Shown here: positions 42,966 through 50,805 of the stretch, piece after piece | Layout: each line of letters begins with the position of its first letter | How positions within the stretch are numbered: the stretch's first letter is position 1 | NCBI GenBank assembly: GCA_910586975.1 | Contig: CAJUKX010000003.1 | Coordinates: forward strand, 88,726-152,725 | Direction of reading: 5' to 3' | From: an uncultured Muribaculaceae bacterium | GTDB taxonomy: Bacteria > Bacteroidota > Bacteroidia > Bacteroidales > Muribaculaceae | Length of the DNA stretch: 64,000 nt | Position numbers and translations under genes: made by a program | Notes under the pieces: model-generated | Databases searched by the model: none | The model's input: only the letters and a program-made list of their open reading frames with translations | What the model was told of the DNA's origin: nothing

Positions 42966-45104
42966 ATGAAAAACATAATAAAAGGCGGTCTGGTGCTATC
43001 GGCAGCTTCTATGCTGGCAAGCTGCTCCGATTCATTCCTCGAACAGGATCCCCTGTCGTTCTACGAACCGCAAGCCACATACACCACCGAAGCCGGTCTG
43101 CAGGCTGCTCTCGCCAAGTGCGACCGCTCTATCAAGGAGATCTTCATGGATGGTAACGGTAACGTGCTGCCCATGGCCTCCAACTACAACATGTCTGACC
43201 TCGGCCTCTATGCCAAGACCGACAACTGGGGTTCTTTCCAGGATAACTTCGACGCTATCCTCTCGCCCACATCAGGCCTTGCTGACGGTGGCGACGCCAA
43301 CGCCATGATGCGCTACTGGAACGAAGCCTACAACGCCATCAAGTACGCCAACACCGTGCTCACATACATCGACGACGTTCCCGGCCTCGACGAGAAGCTG
43401 CGCGACGAGTACAAGGGCCGTGCTTACTTCCACCGCGCCTACAAGTACTATCACCTCGTGCTTCAGTACGGTAATGTGCCTCTGGTTACAAAGCTGCCTT
43501 CTTCGCCCAAACGCGACTACCACTCAACCAGCAAGGAAGCCATCTTCGAGATGCTCGTTCACGACCTCGAATTTGCCGTGAATGCCGTGCCCCTGCAGAA
43601 GGATATGCAGTACATCGGTATGGTCAACAAGGAAGCTTGTATGATACTTCTGGCCAAGTGCTACCTCGTTACAGGTCAGTTTGCCGAAGCCGAAAAGATG
43701 TGCGACGAGCTCATCAACAACACCGGCCACTCACTGATGACCGCCCCCTTCGGTACCTTCGTACAGTCTGGTAACCCCGACACATGGACCGTAGAACGCA
43801 ACGTGATGTGGGACCTCATGCGCGGCGTAAACGTCTGCGCCTCCGACAATAAGGAAATGCTGATGCCTATCCTTAACTTCAACGCCGAAAACTTCACACA
43901 GTACCTCACCATGCGTGCCATGCAGGTGCACTGGAGCAACCAGGGCGCCATCCGCGACAAGTACGGTGTGTACAAAGACCGCTGGGGTGAAGGCATGACC
44001 TTCAACTATGCCCGTACAAACGGCTACTACAACGCCAAGTATGACTGGCTGCGCGTAATGGGCCGCGGTATCGGTTGCTTCCGTACATCGGTTCACTTCA
44101 ACGAAAATATCTGGAACTACGACGGTGAAGTTGACTGGCAGGACCTCCGCCACAACCGCGAGAAGGGTAACTGGATTGAAATGAACGATATCAAGTACAA
44201 CAACCCCAACTCGGCAGCCCACGGCCAGAGCATGGTGCTCTATGCTCCCGAAGACTTCTACGGCTGGAAGGTTGAACCCGAAAAGAACAGCGACGGTACA
44301 TACAAGTTCGACGAAAACGGTCTGTGCATCGGCGGCGAACAGTACAAGCTCGGCGATGTTGACAAGGAAGGCAACGTTATCAAAGAACCCCTCGTAGCCA
44401 AGGGTGCCCTCCTTTGCTCAGATACAATCCGCTCATGGTACCCCACCCCGCTGTGGAAGAACTACGTGCTCGACGTAACTGCCGAAAACAACCGCAACGC
44501 CAACCAGTTTAACGGTGCCACCAACGGCTCTAACGGCAACATGTACCTCTATCGTCTGGCTGAAGCTTACCTCATCCGTGCCGAAGCCAAGTTCTATCAG
44601 GGCAAGGCCGGTGCCGCCGCTCAGGACGTCAACGTAATCCGTCAGCGTGCCAACGCCAAGAAGATGTTTACAACCGTAACCATCGGTGATATCATGGACG
44701 AACGAGCCCGCGAACTTCTTTATGAAGAATGGCGCCAAGCCGAACTCTGCCGTGTATCATGGTGTCTCGCAATGTCAGGCCAGCCCGACGAATGGGGCGA
44801 AACCTACAGCAAGGACAACTGGGACAAGCAGGAAGGTACTGACCTCAGCGGCGGTTCATACTGGTTCAAGCGTGTAACCCGCTGCAACATCTTCAACCGT
44901 GCCGACATGATGGGCGAAGGTATCCGTTCTAACGACCGCGCCCTCCGCTACATCGTGAACAAGCGCAACCTCTTCTGGCCCGTGCCCAACTCGGCTATCA
45001 CCGCCAACAGTGAAGCTCCTCTGGCTCAGAACTACGGTTACCACGGCTACGATGCCGCCACTCCCATGTGGACAAACTGGGAAGAAGCTGTAGCTAACGA
45101 ATAA
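42966..45104 (+). CDS. susD: SusD/RagB-family starch-binding-like surface lipoprotein
   Basis: The protein is 712 residues from the ATG at 42966. A lipoprotein signal ends SMLASC with Cys20. N-terminal DSFLEQDPLSFYEPQATYTTEAGLQAAL is the SusD-like motif, and the body has the tetratricopeptide-like helices with NAIKYANTVLTYIDDVPG and RAYFHRAYKYYHLVLQYGNVPLV. The C-terminal part has RLAEAYLIRAEAKF, INVIRQRANAKK-like and ERARELLYEEWRQAELCRVS. It caps SusC and binds the glycan at the surface. It is unusually far from susC for a susCD pair, because an inverted-repeat element of 205 bp separates them. Confidence 0.96.
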   Translation: MKNIIKGGLVLSAASMLASCSDSFLEQDPLSFYEPQATYTTEAGLQAALAKCDRSIKEIFMDGNGNVLPMASNYNMSDLGLYAKTDNWGSFQDNFDAILSPTSGLADGGDANAMMRYWNEAYNAIKYANTVLTYIDDVPGLDEKLRDEYKGRAYFHRAYKYYHLVLQYGNVPLVTKLPSSPKRDYHSTSKEAIFEMLVHDLEFAVNAVPLQKDMQYIGMVNKEACMILLAKCYLVTGQFAEAEKMCDELINNTGHSLMTAPFGTFVQSGNPDTWTVERNVMWDLMRGVNVCASDNKEMLMPILNFNAENFTQYLTMRAMQVHWSNQGAIRDKYGVYKDRWGEGMTFNYARTNGYYNAKYDWLRVMGRGIGCFRTSVHFNENIWNYDGEVDWQDLRHNREKGNWIEMNDIKYNNPNSAAHGQSMVLYAPEDFYGWKVEPEKNSDGTYKFDENGLCIGGEQYKLGDVDKEGNVIKEPLVAKGALLCSDTIRSWYPTPLWKNYVLDVTAENNRNANQFNGATNGSNGNMYLYRLAEAYLIRAEAKFYQGKAGAAAQDVNVIRQRANAKKMFTTVTIGDIMDERARELLYEEWRQAELCRVSWCLAMSGQPDEWGETYSKDNWDKQEGTDLSGGSYWFKRVTRCNIFNRADMMGEGIRSNDRALRYIVNKRNLFWPVPNSAITANSEAPLAQNYGYHGYDAATPMWTNWEEAVANE

Positions 45105-45149
45105 TCCACAGCATACTTAGTATAAAACTTAGTATAAAACATTTATAAT

Positions 45150-45204
45150 GCCGGGGGCATATCGAGATTCGATTTAGGTTTTGATGTGCTCCCGGTTATT
45201 TTTT
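45150..45204 (+). terminator. Terminator after susD
   Basis: CCGGGGGCATATC pairs with the complementary GATGTGCTCCCGG (imperfect, with a long loop) and is followed by a T-rich tract. Confidence 0.7.
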
Positions 45205-45260
45205 ACTTTTTTAACTTACTATAATATAGCCGATTATCATGAAATTCAGGTAGATTTTAT

Positions 45261-45268
45261 TAAATTTG
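45261..45268 (+). promoter_or_regulatory. -7 element of the GH43-GH127 gene
   Basis: TAAATTTG lies 31 nt upstream of the ATG at 45300. A good -33 TTTG was not seen. It suggests the fusion gene has its own promoter after the susCD terminator. Confidence 0.45.
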
Positions 45269-45299
45269 CATTTAATATTAAAATCCATCACTTCTTATA

Positions 45300-48173
45300 A
45301 TGAAAAAAATACTTATCGCACTGTTTACACTCGCTGTCTGCATCCTGCCCGGACGTACAGCGGCTCAGACAAGCCGCAATCCCATTCTGCCCGGATTTCA
45401 TGCAGACCCCGAAATACTGTATTCAAACAAAGACAACAAGTACTATATCTACTCTACCACCGACGGCGTTCCCGGCTGGGGCGGATATTACTACCATGCC
45501 TTCTCGGCTCCGACAATCGACGGCCCTTGGACCGACTGCGGAGTGGTGCTCGATGCCAAGAGCGAGCAGGTACCCTGGGCCGACGGTAACCTGTGGGCGC
45601 CGGCTGCCATTGAGCGTAAAGAAGGCGACTCGTATAAATACTATCTGTATTTCAGCGCCAACAACCCCGAGAGCCGCCGCAAGGAAATAAGCGTGGCCGT
45701 GGCCGACGACCCCGCAGGCCCTTTCACAGCACTGCCCCAACCCATGATCAAGGACGACCCCTCGCGCCGCGGTCAGCAGATAGACGTGGATGTGTTCCAA
45801 GACCCCGTATCGGGTAAATATTACCTCTACTGGGGCAACAGCTTCATGGCCGGCGCCGAACTCGACGACGACCTTACCTCAATAAAGGAAGAAACCATAA
45901 CCCTGCTCACCCCCAAGGGCGGCACCCTGCAGGACTACGCATTCCGCGAGGGCGCATACGTATTCTACCGCAACGGCAAGTACTACTTCATGTGGTCGGT
46001 TGACGATACCGGCTCGCCCAACTATCATGTGGCCTACGGTACCTCCGACTCGCCCCTGGGTCCCATCACCGTGGCCGACCCCTGCGTGGTGCTTATTCAG
46101 AATCCTGAAAAAGAAATATACGGCCCGGCACACCACTCAGTAATCAATGTGCCCGGCACCGACGACTGGTATATCGTTTACCACCGTATAAACAAGAATT
46201 ACCTCGACAAGAGCATGGGCCCGGGCTATCACCGCGAGGTGTGCATAGACCGCATGTACTTCAACGAAGACGGCTCAATAAAGCCCGTTGTGCCCACCAC
46301 AGCTCCCGAACAGGCTCTGCATCCCGGCTATCCCATCAACCCCGTGCTGTTCACATCGGTTAAAGTGAACGACGGATTCTGGGGCAAGCGACTCGAGACC
46401 GGCCGCAACGTCACCATTCCTCTCGCTTTCAGCAAATGCGAGGAATCGGGCCGTTATGACAACTTTGTAAAGGCCGCCAATCCCTCCGACGAATATAAGG
46501 TGGGAGGTTTCCCCTTTGATGACACCGACGTGTACAAGACCATAGAAGGCGCCAGCTACATGCTGCAGACCTATCCCGACAAAAAACTCGAAGCCTACAT
46601 CGACAGCGTGCTCGAGATAGTGGCCAAGGCTCAGGAAAAAGACGGCTATCTGAACACCTCATACACCATGAATCCCAAGCATCCGCACCCCTGGATGAGT
46701 CCCGTGAAGTGGGAAAAGGTTGAAAACCTGAGCCACGAGTTCTACAACCTCGGCCACATGGTAGAAGGCGCCGTGGCACACTATCAGGCTACAGGCAAAC
46801 GCAACTTCCTGAACATAGCCATAAAATATGCCGACTGCGTGGTGCGCAACATAGGCACCGGCTACAATCAGGTGGACCGCGTACCCGGCCATCAGATAGC
46901 CGAAATGGCTCTTGCCAAGCTGTACCTCGTGACCGGCGAGAAGCGCTATCTCGACCAGGCCAAGTACTTCCTCGACCGCCGCGGCAAGACCTCGCGCAAG
47001 GACGCATACAGCCAGGCTCACAAGCCCGTGGTTGAGCAGGACGAAGCCGTAGGCCACGCCGTACGCGCCGCCTACATGTATTCGGGCATGGCCGATGTGG
47101 CCGCCCTCACCGGCGATACCGCCTACATCAACGCCATCGACCGTATCTGGGACAACATCGTTTCAAAAAAATATTACATCACCGGCGGCATAGGCGCACG
47201 CCATGCCGGCGAGGCTTTCGGCGACAACTACGAGCTGCCCAACCTCTCGGCCTATAACGAAACCTGCGCCGCCATAGGCAACGTTTACCTCAACCACCGC
47301 CTATTCCTGCTGCACGGCGATGCCAAGTACTACGATGTGCTGGAACGCACCCTGTACAACGGCCTGATCTCGGGCGTGTCGCTCGACGGCAACAGCTTCT
47401 TCTACCCCAACCCCCTCGAATGTAACGGCGAATACCATTTCAACGCCGACAACACCATAGAGCGCCAGCCGTGGTTTGGCTGTGCCTGCTGCCCCTCTAA
47501 CATAAGCAGATTCATACCTTCGCTGCCCGGATACGTCTACGCTACTAAAGGGAGTGATGTTTTTGTCAATCTATTCATGGGTAATACCTCTGAATTTGAG
47601 GTCAACGGCTCTCCGCTTAAGATCTCTCAGAGCGGAAATTACACCTGGGATGGAAATGTGACAATAAGCGTCGACAACAATCCGGGCAGCTTTTCTATGA
47701 AAATACGTATCCCCGGCTGGGCTCAGGGTAATCCCGTGCCGAGCGACCTCTACACATATACCAACACCGTGAAAGACAAGCCTTACACCGTGAAACTCAA
47801 CGGCAAGGAAGTGGAATCGACCCTCGACAAGGGCTATTTCACCATTACACGCGACTGGAAGCAGGGCGACAAGGTTGATATACAGTTTGCCATGAATCCG
47901 CGCATCGTAAAGGCTCACGACGCCGTAGAGGCCGACCGCGGCATGGTTGCCGTAGAACGCGGCCCTATAGTGTACTGCGCCGAGTGGCCCGATAACAACT
48001 TTGACCTCAACGACGTGAAGCTCAATACCAAGAGCAAGTTCAAGGCCGGCCGCGACGAGTCGCTGGGCGGCTTCATCCGTCTCACCAACAAGACCCATTC
48101 GCTCATCCCCTATTATGCCTGGAACCACCGCGGCCCGGGTATGATGAAAGTATGGATTCCCGAAAAGAAGTAA
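45300..48173 (+). CDS. GH43-GH127 fusion: alpha-L-arabinofuranosidase-like plus beta-L-arabinofuranosidase
   Basis: The protein is 957 residues with a signal peptide (ending TAAQ, about 23). Residues about 25-330 are a GH43 propeller: RNPILPGFHADPEI contains the catalytic base Asp36, and GNLWAPAAIER and YGPAHHS (acid Glu about 273) are present. From about 335 a GH127 domain begins (VKVNDGFWGKRLETGRNVTIPLAF). It has the (alpha/alpha)6 barrel with YNETCAAIGN, matching the zinc-binding Glu and Cys of the beta-L-arabinofuranosidase HypBA1, and CACCPSN with the zinc Cys pair and nucleophile (about 728-731). The two domains would remove alpha- and beta-linked arabinose. It lies in the periplasm or at the surface. 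Confidence 0.93.
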   Translation: MKKILIALFTLAVCILPGRTAAQTSRNPILPGFHADPEILYSNKDNKYYIYSTTDGVPGWGGYYYHAFSAPTIDGPWTDCGVVLDAKSEQVPWADGNLWAPAAIERKEGDSYKYYLYFSANNPESRRKEISVAVADDPAGPFTALPQPMIKDDPSRRGQQIDVDVFQDPVSGKYYLYWGNSFMAGAELDDDLTSIKEETITLLTPKGGTLQDYAFREGAYVFYRNGKYYFMWSVDDTGSPNYHVAYGTSDSPLGPITVADPCVVLIQNPEKEIYGPAHHSVINVPGTDDWYIVYHRINKNYLDKSMGPGYHREVCIDRMYFNEDGSIKPVVPTTAPEQALHPGYPINPVLFTSVKVNDGFWGKRLETGRNVTIPLAFSKCEESGRYDNFVKAANPSDEYKVGGFPFDDTDVYKTIEGASYMLQTYPDKKLEAYIDSVLEIVAKAQEKDGYLNTSYTMNPKHPHPWMSPVKWEKVENLSHEFYNLGHMVEGAVAHYQATGKRNFLNIAIKYADCVVRNIGTGYNQVDRVPGHQIAEMALAKLYLVTGEKRYLDQAKYFLDRRGKTSRKDAYSQAHKPVVEQDEAVGHAVRAAYMYSGMADVAALTGDTAYINAIDRIWDNIVSKKYYITGGIGARHAGEAFGDNYELPNLSAYNETCAAIGNVYLNHRLFLLHGDAKYYDVLERTLYNGLISGVSLDGNSFFYPNPLECNGEYHFNADNTIERQPWFGCACCPSNISRFIPSLPGYVYATKGSDVFVNLFMGNTSEFEVNGSPLKISQSGNYTWDGNVTISVDNNPGSFSMKIRIPGWAQGNPVPSDLYTYTNTVKDKPYTVKLNGKEVESTLDKGYFTITRDWKQGDKVDIQFAMNPRIVKAHDAVEADRGMVAVERGPIVYCAEWPDNNFDLNDVKLNTKSKFKAGRDESLGGFIRLTNKTHSLIPYYAWNHRGPGMMKVWIPEKK

Positions 48174-48232
48174 TACATAGATAAAAATGACGGATTGCCG
48201 CACGGCAATCCGTCATTTTTATCTATGTATTA
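48171..48232. terminator. Bidirectional terminator, a 30-bp perfect palindrome
   Basis: Two 30-bp arms pair perfectly around a 2-nt loop. The left arm starts with the TAA stop of the GH43-GH127 gene and contains GACGGATTGCCG; T- and A-rich flanks give a U tract in both directions. It separates convergent genes. Confidence 0.85.
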
Positions 48233-48246
48233 TATGGCTTTTTCTC

Positions 48247-49401
48247 TTATTCGCCCACGGGATATGCCACACCGATACGGGTACCCATATTGTAGTGGTT
48301 GCCGGGGAAGGCGGTGATGCTGACGTTTGAAGCGCGTTCAAACAGAACCACAATATCCGAGCCGCCAAACTGGAAGTATGAGATTTCCTCGCCCTTGCGC
48401 AGGGTTACACCCTTTTCGGCAGTAAGTACGATTGACGAAACCTGAGCCATACCCATAGGCAGAATGGCTACCTTACCGATCTTTGACTGAATGATAACAA
48501 GACCACGGGTCTGCAGGAACTGATAACCGGCTTCGTCTTCGGCTACCTGATGGCGCACGATGCGGGTACGTCCCTGAGCATCGTTTTCGATAGGTTCGGC
48601 ATGCACACCAAGGTAAACAACACCCTGAATAACACGCGCTTCGAGCACCTTACCGCCAACGCTGGCATGTTCGCGGTGATAGTCGGTGGTGTTGAGGAAT
48701 TGGTGAATCCACATACCGCCGGCAAAGTCATCCTTGTATTCGCTGCCTTCGAGCAGCTCCTCGATGCTCCATTCAATACCCTTTACGGTAACCTTTGAAT
48801 CAGAGTTAACCTCCCACTGGCCGGCATGGGTAGAGTCGGCAGGCGATACGATGATATGGTCGTCGTTGATGGCCGCGATGGGACGGTAGCCGGGCTTAAC
48901 GCTACGTGCGAAGAACTGGTTGAAAGTACCCCAACCGCCTTCAGGCTGAATATATGTGTTCATATTGTAGCGCGGAGAGTCGTAATAAGACTTCACGGCT
49001 TCGGCGTTGATAGACTCGGGGGTATCCATCCATGCACCGAATGCGATTACATAACGGCGCATCCAATCGGAAAGCGGAGTCAGCTCGGGCATTTCGTTGC
49101 CCTTGAGCTTGCTGGGGATGATGGGGGTCTGGAGTTCCTTCACAGGACTTTGGTCGAGAAGGAAGTAGAATGTGGTCACATGGTTGTAGACTGCTGTACC
49201 ACCTTCGTTTTCGGTAGGAATCCAGTGGAGGTTGCTTTCGAGCAGGTCGAAGTAGTCGTCGAGGCTCTTATATCCTTCGTATTCAATGGTGTTGTACGAC
49301 ATTGCTTTTTCAAAAGCCTGCTGAAATTTGTCTTGCCAGCCGTTCTTCTGAATCATGTCAATGAGTTCCTGAACGATGGGCGAATAAGTTTTGGTTGCCA
49401 T
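48247..49401 (-). CDS. Phosphatidylserine decarboxylase-like protein, long form
   Basis: The protein is 384 residues from the ATG at 49401. The longer frame adds 25 residues with no supporting features. The C-terminal half matches the Psd family: FFARSVKPGYRPI, HQFLNTTDYHREHASVGGKV (conserved His) and LRKGEEISYFQFGGSDIVVLF. The GGS is at the place of the LGST/GSS autocleavage site whose Ser becomes the pyruvoyl group. The N-terminal part (about 1-150) is a helical domain of the long soluble Psd-like proteins. It may decarboxylate an amino-acid substrate rather than the phospholipid, which cannot be told. It follows the OmpA-like gene. Confidence 0.8.
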   Translation of the reverse strand: MATKTYSPIVQELIDMIQKNGWQDKFQQAFEKAMSYNTIEYEGYKSLDDYFDLLESNLHWIPTENEGGTAVYNHVTTFYFLLDQSPVKELQTPIIPSKLKGNEMPELTPLSDWMRRYVIAFGAWMDTPESINAEAVKSYYDSPRYNMNTYIQPEGGWGTFNQFFARSVKPGYRPIAAINDDHIIVSPADSTHAGQWEVNSDSKVTVKGIEWSIEELLEGSEYKDDFAGGMWIHQFLNTTDYHREHASVGGKVLEARVIQGVVYLGVHAEPIENDAQGRTRIVRHQVAEDEAGYQFLQTRGLVIIQSKIGKVAILPMGMAQVSSIVLTAEKGVTLRKGEEISYFQFGGSDIVVLFERASNVSITAFPGNHYNMGTRIGVAYPVGE

Positions 49402-49466
49402 AATCAGTTGTTTTTTTGTGTGTTTTTTATATGTTAGAGACAGTAAATTCAAATACCGAAGATATA

Positions 49467-49498
49467 ACAAAGGCAAACCTGTTAAAGTTCGCCTTTGT
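49467..49498 (-). terminator. Hairpin downstream of the OmpA-like gene
   Basis: ACAAAGGC pairs with GCCTTTGT, 9 nt after the stop of the OmpA-like gene on the minus strand. It marks its end or a boundary before the decarboxylase-like gene. Confidence 0.45.
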
Positions 49499-49507
49499 GT
49501 ATCATTA

Positions 49508-50359
49508 TTAACGGGTAGCGGATGAATCGGTATCGGGGGCCTTGTCTATCAGATCCATGAACTGGTCGAGGCTCGGCGTGATTATAATCTGTGTGCGGCG
49601 GTTGAGCTGACGTCCGTCGGCCGATTCGTTTGAAGCCACGGGATTGTATTCACCGCGACCTCCGGCAGTAAGCCTTGAGGGATCGACACCAAAGTCGTTC
49701 TGAAGCACCTGTACCACCGATGATGCTCGCAATGTACTCAAATCCCAGTTGTTACGTATATTTGTACGCTTGATGGGCACATTGTCGGTATTACCCTCCA
49801 CGAGCACGCTGTAGTTCTTGTAATCCTTTATAATCTTGGCAATTTTGCTGAGAATATCCATAGCGTCGGGGCTTATTTCGTAGCTGCCGCTGCGGAAGAG
49901 CATATTATCGGCCAGCGATATGTAAACCACGCCTTTGAGCACCTTCACATCCACATCGCGCAGCTCTGAGGTGTCGAGCGAGCGGGTGAGGTTGTTGGAG
50001 AGCACCATCAGCAGCGAGTCTGACTTTGACTTGGCTTCGACAAGGCGCTTGATATAGCTGTTTGAAGCGTTGATTTCGTCAACGAGCTTTGATATATTCA
50101 CATTACCGCTCTGGTTGGTGGCAATACTCTGCTCAAGGGTCTTCTGCAGGTTGGCGTAGTCCTGACGCAGCTCACCATACCCGCTCTGGCAGTTGGAGAG
50201 CTGAGTCTCCAGGCTCTTGATATTGGTATTTGCAGCCGCCAGCGACAGCTGAGATTCATTGTACTCAGACTGCAGGGCATTGAACTTCTTGTTGGTGACG
50301 CAACCGGTGGTCGACAGCAACCCCAGTGCCAGTATCAGTGCAATAGCTTTTGTTTTCAT
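49508..50359 (-). CDS. OmpA-family lipoprotein with coiled coil
   Basis: The protein is 283 residues. A lipoprotein signal ends LSTTGC (Cys20). Residues about 25-105 form a coiled coil (LQSEYNESQLSLAAANTNIKSLETQLS), and the OmpA-like peptidoglycan-binding domain follows (about 145-270) with VLVEGNTDNVPIK, NNWDLSTLRASSVVQVL and AGGRGEYNPVASN, then NRRTQIIITP. This is the expected architecture of an outer-membrane lipoprotein that anchors to the cell wall. It is divergent from the B12 riboswitch across a short region. Confidence 0.92.
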   Translation of the reverse strand: MKTKAIALILALGLLSTTGCVTNKKFNALQSEYNESQLSLAAANTNIKSLETQLSNCQSGYGELRQDYANLQKTLEQSIATNQSGNVNISKLVDEINASNSYIKRLVEAKSKSDSLLMVLSNNLTRSLDTSELRDVDVKVLKGVVYISLADNMLFRSGSYEISPDAMDILSKIAKIIKDYKNYSVLVEGNTDNVPIKRTNIRNNWDLSTLRASSVVQVLQNDFGVDPSRLTAGGRGEYNPVASNESADGRQLNRRTQIIITPSLDQFMDLIDKAPDTDSSATR

Positions 50360-50405
50360 AATCTTACGGTTTTTTAGTTATTAAATAATAAACGCCAAAT
50401 AAGCT

Positions 50406-50436
50406 ATTGTAGTTTAGAAATTAATTACTAACTTTG
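50406..50436 (+). promoter_or_regulatory. Promoter of the cobalamin riboswitch / btuB transcript
   Basis: ATTG at 50406-50409 and TAACTTTG at 50429-50436 are 19 nt apart, a good match to the consensus. The transcript would start just before the riboswitch. Confidence 0.65.
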
Positions 50437-50439
50437 CAA

Positions 50440-50625
50440 AAGTTATGGTTGTCCTCAAGCCGAAGAGTCGGTATTAAGGACACAATAGGGAATCCGGTGA
50501 GAATCCGGGACAGTACCCGCTGCTGTAAGTTCCATCTGTAATCCCGTACAACAAGCCATTGGGGCATAGCCCTGAGAAGGCGTACGGGACGGAACAAGTC
50601 AGAAGACCTGCCATAACCAGCCAAG
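50440..50625 (+). ncRNA. Cobalamin riboswitch
   Basis: The conserved B12-aptamer segments appear in order: GGGAATCCGGTGAGAATCCG (50489-50508), then CAGTACCCGCTGCTGTAAGT and, at the 3' end, AGTCAGAAGACCTGCC (50597-50612). It lies immediately downstream of a promoter and upstream of btuB, so B12 should repress this transport operon. Confidence 0.9.
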
Positions 50626-50681
50626 ATTAACGCCTGCGGGATTATGGGCATAGGTCTGTTTAAACGACAATTGATGTCGAC

Positions 50682-50775
50682 TGCAGAGGAGTACGTACTC
50701 CTCTGCGGCAACAAGCCGATATACACTTATTTATCCCGTATGTAGTCTTAATCAGGCTCTTACGGGATTTTTTGT
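50682..50775 (+). terminator. Riboswitch expression platform
   Basis: The segment holds a perfect 24-bp palindrome at about 50682-50705 with GAGGAGTACGTACTCCTC as its centre. A terminator-like stem (CCCGTA with TACGGG, 50737-50767) follows, with a T run. B12 binding would presumably favour the terminator. The btuB start is about 30 nt further on. Confidence 0.6.
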
Positions 50776-50805
50776 ATCATTATCGCATCAATATATCGGC
50801 TCAAC

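Noticed and set aside
45117..45140. Two copies of TTAGTATAAAAC after susD
   Set aside because: Short AT-rich tandem repeat just before a terminator, with no spacing or position suggesting an operator.
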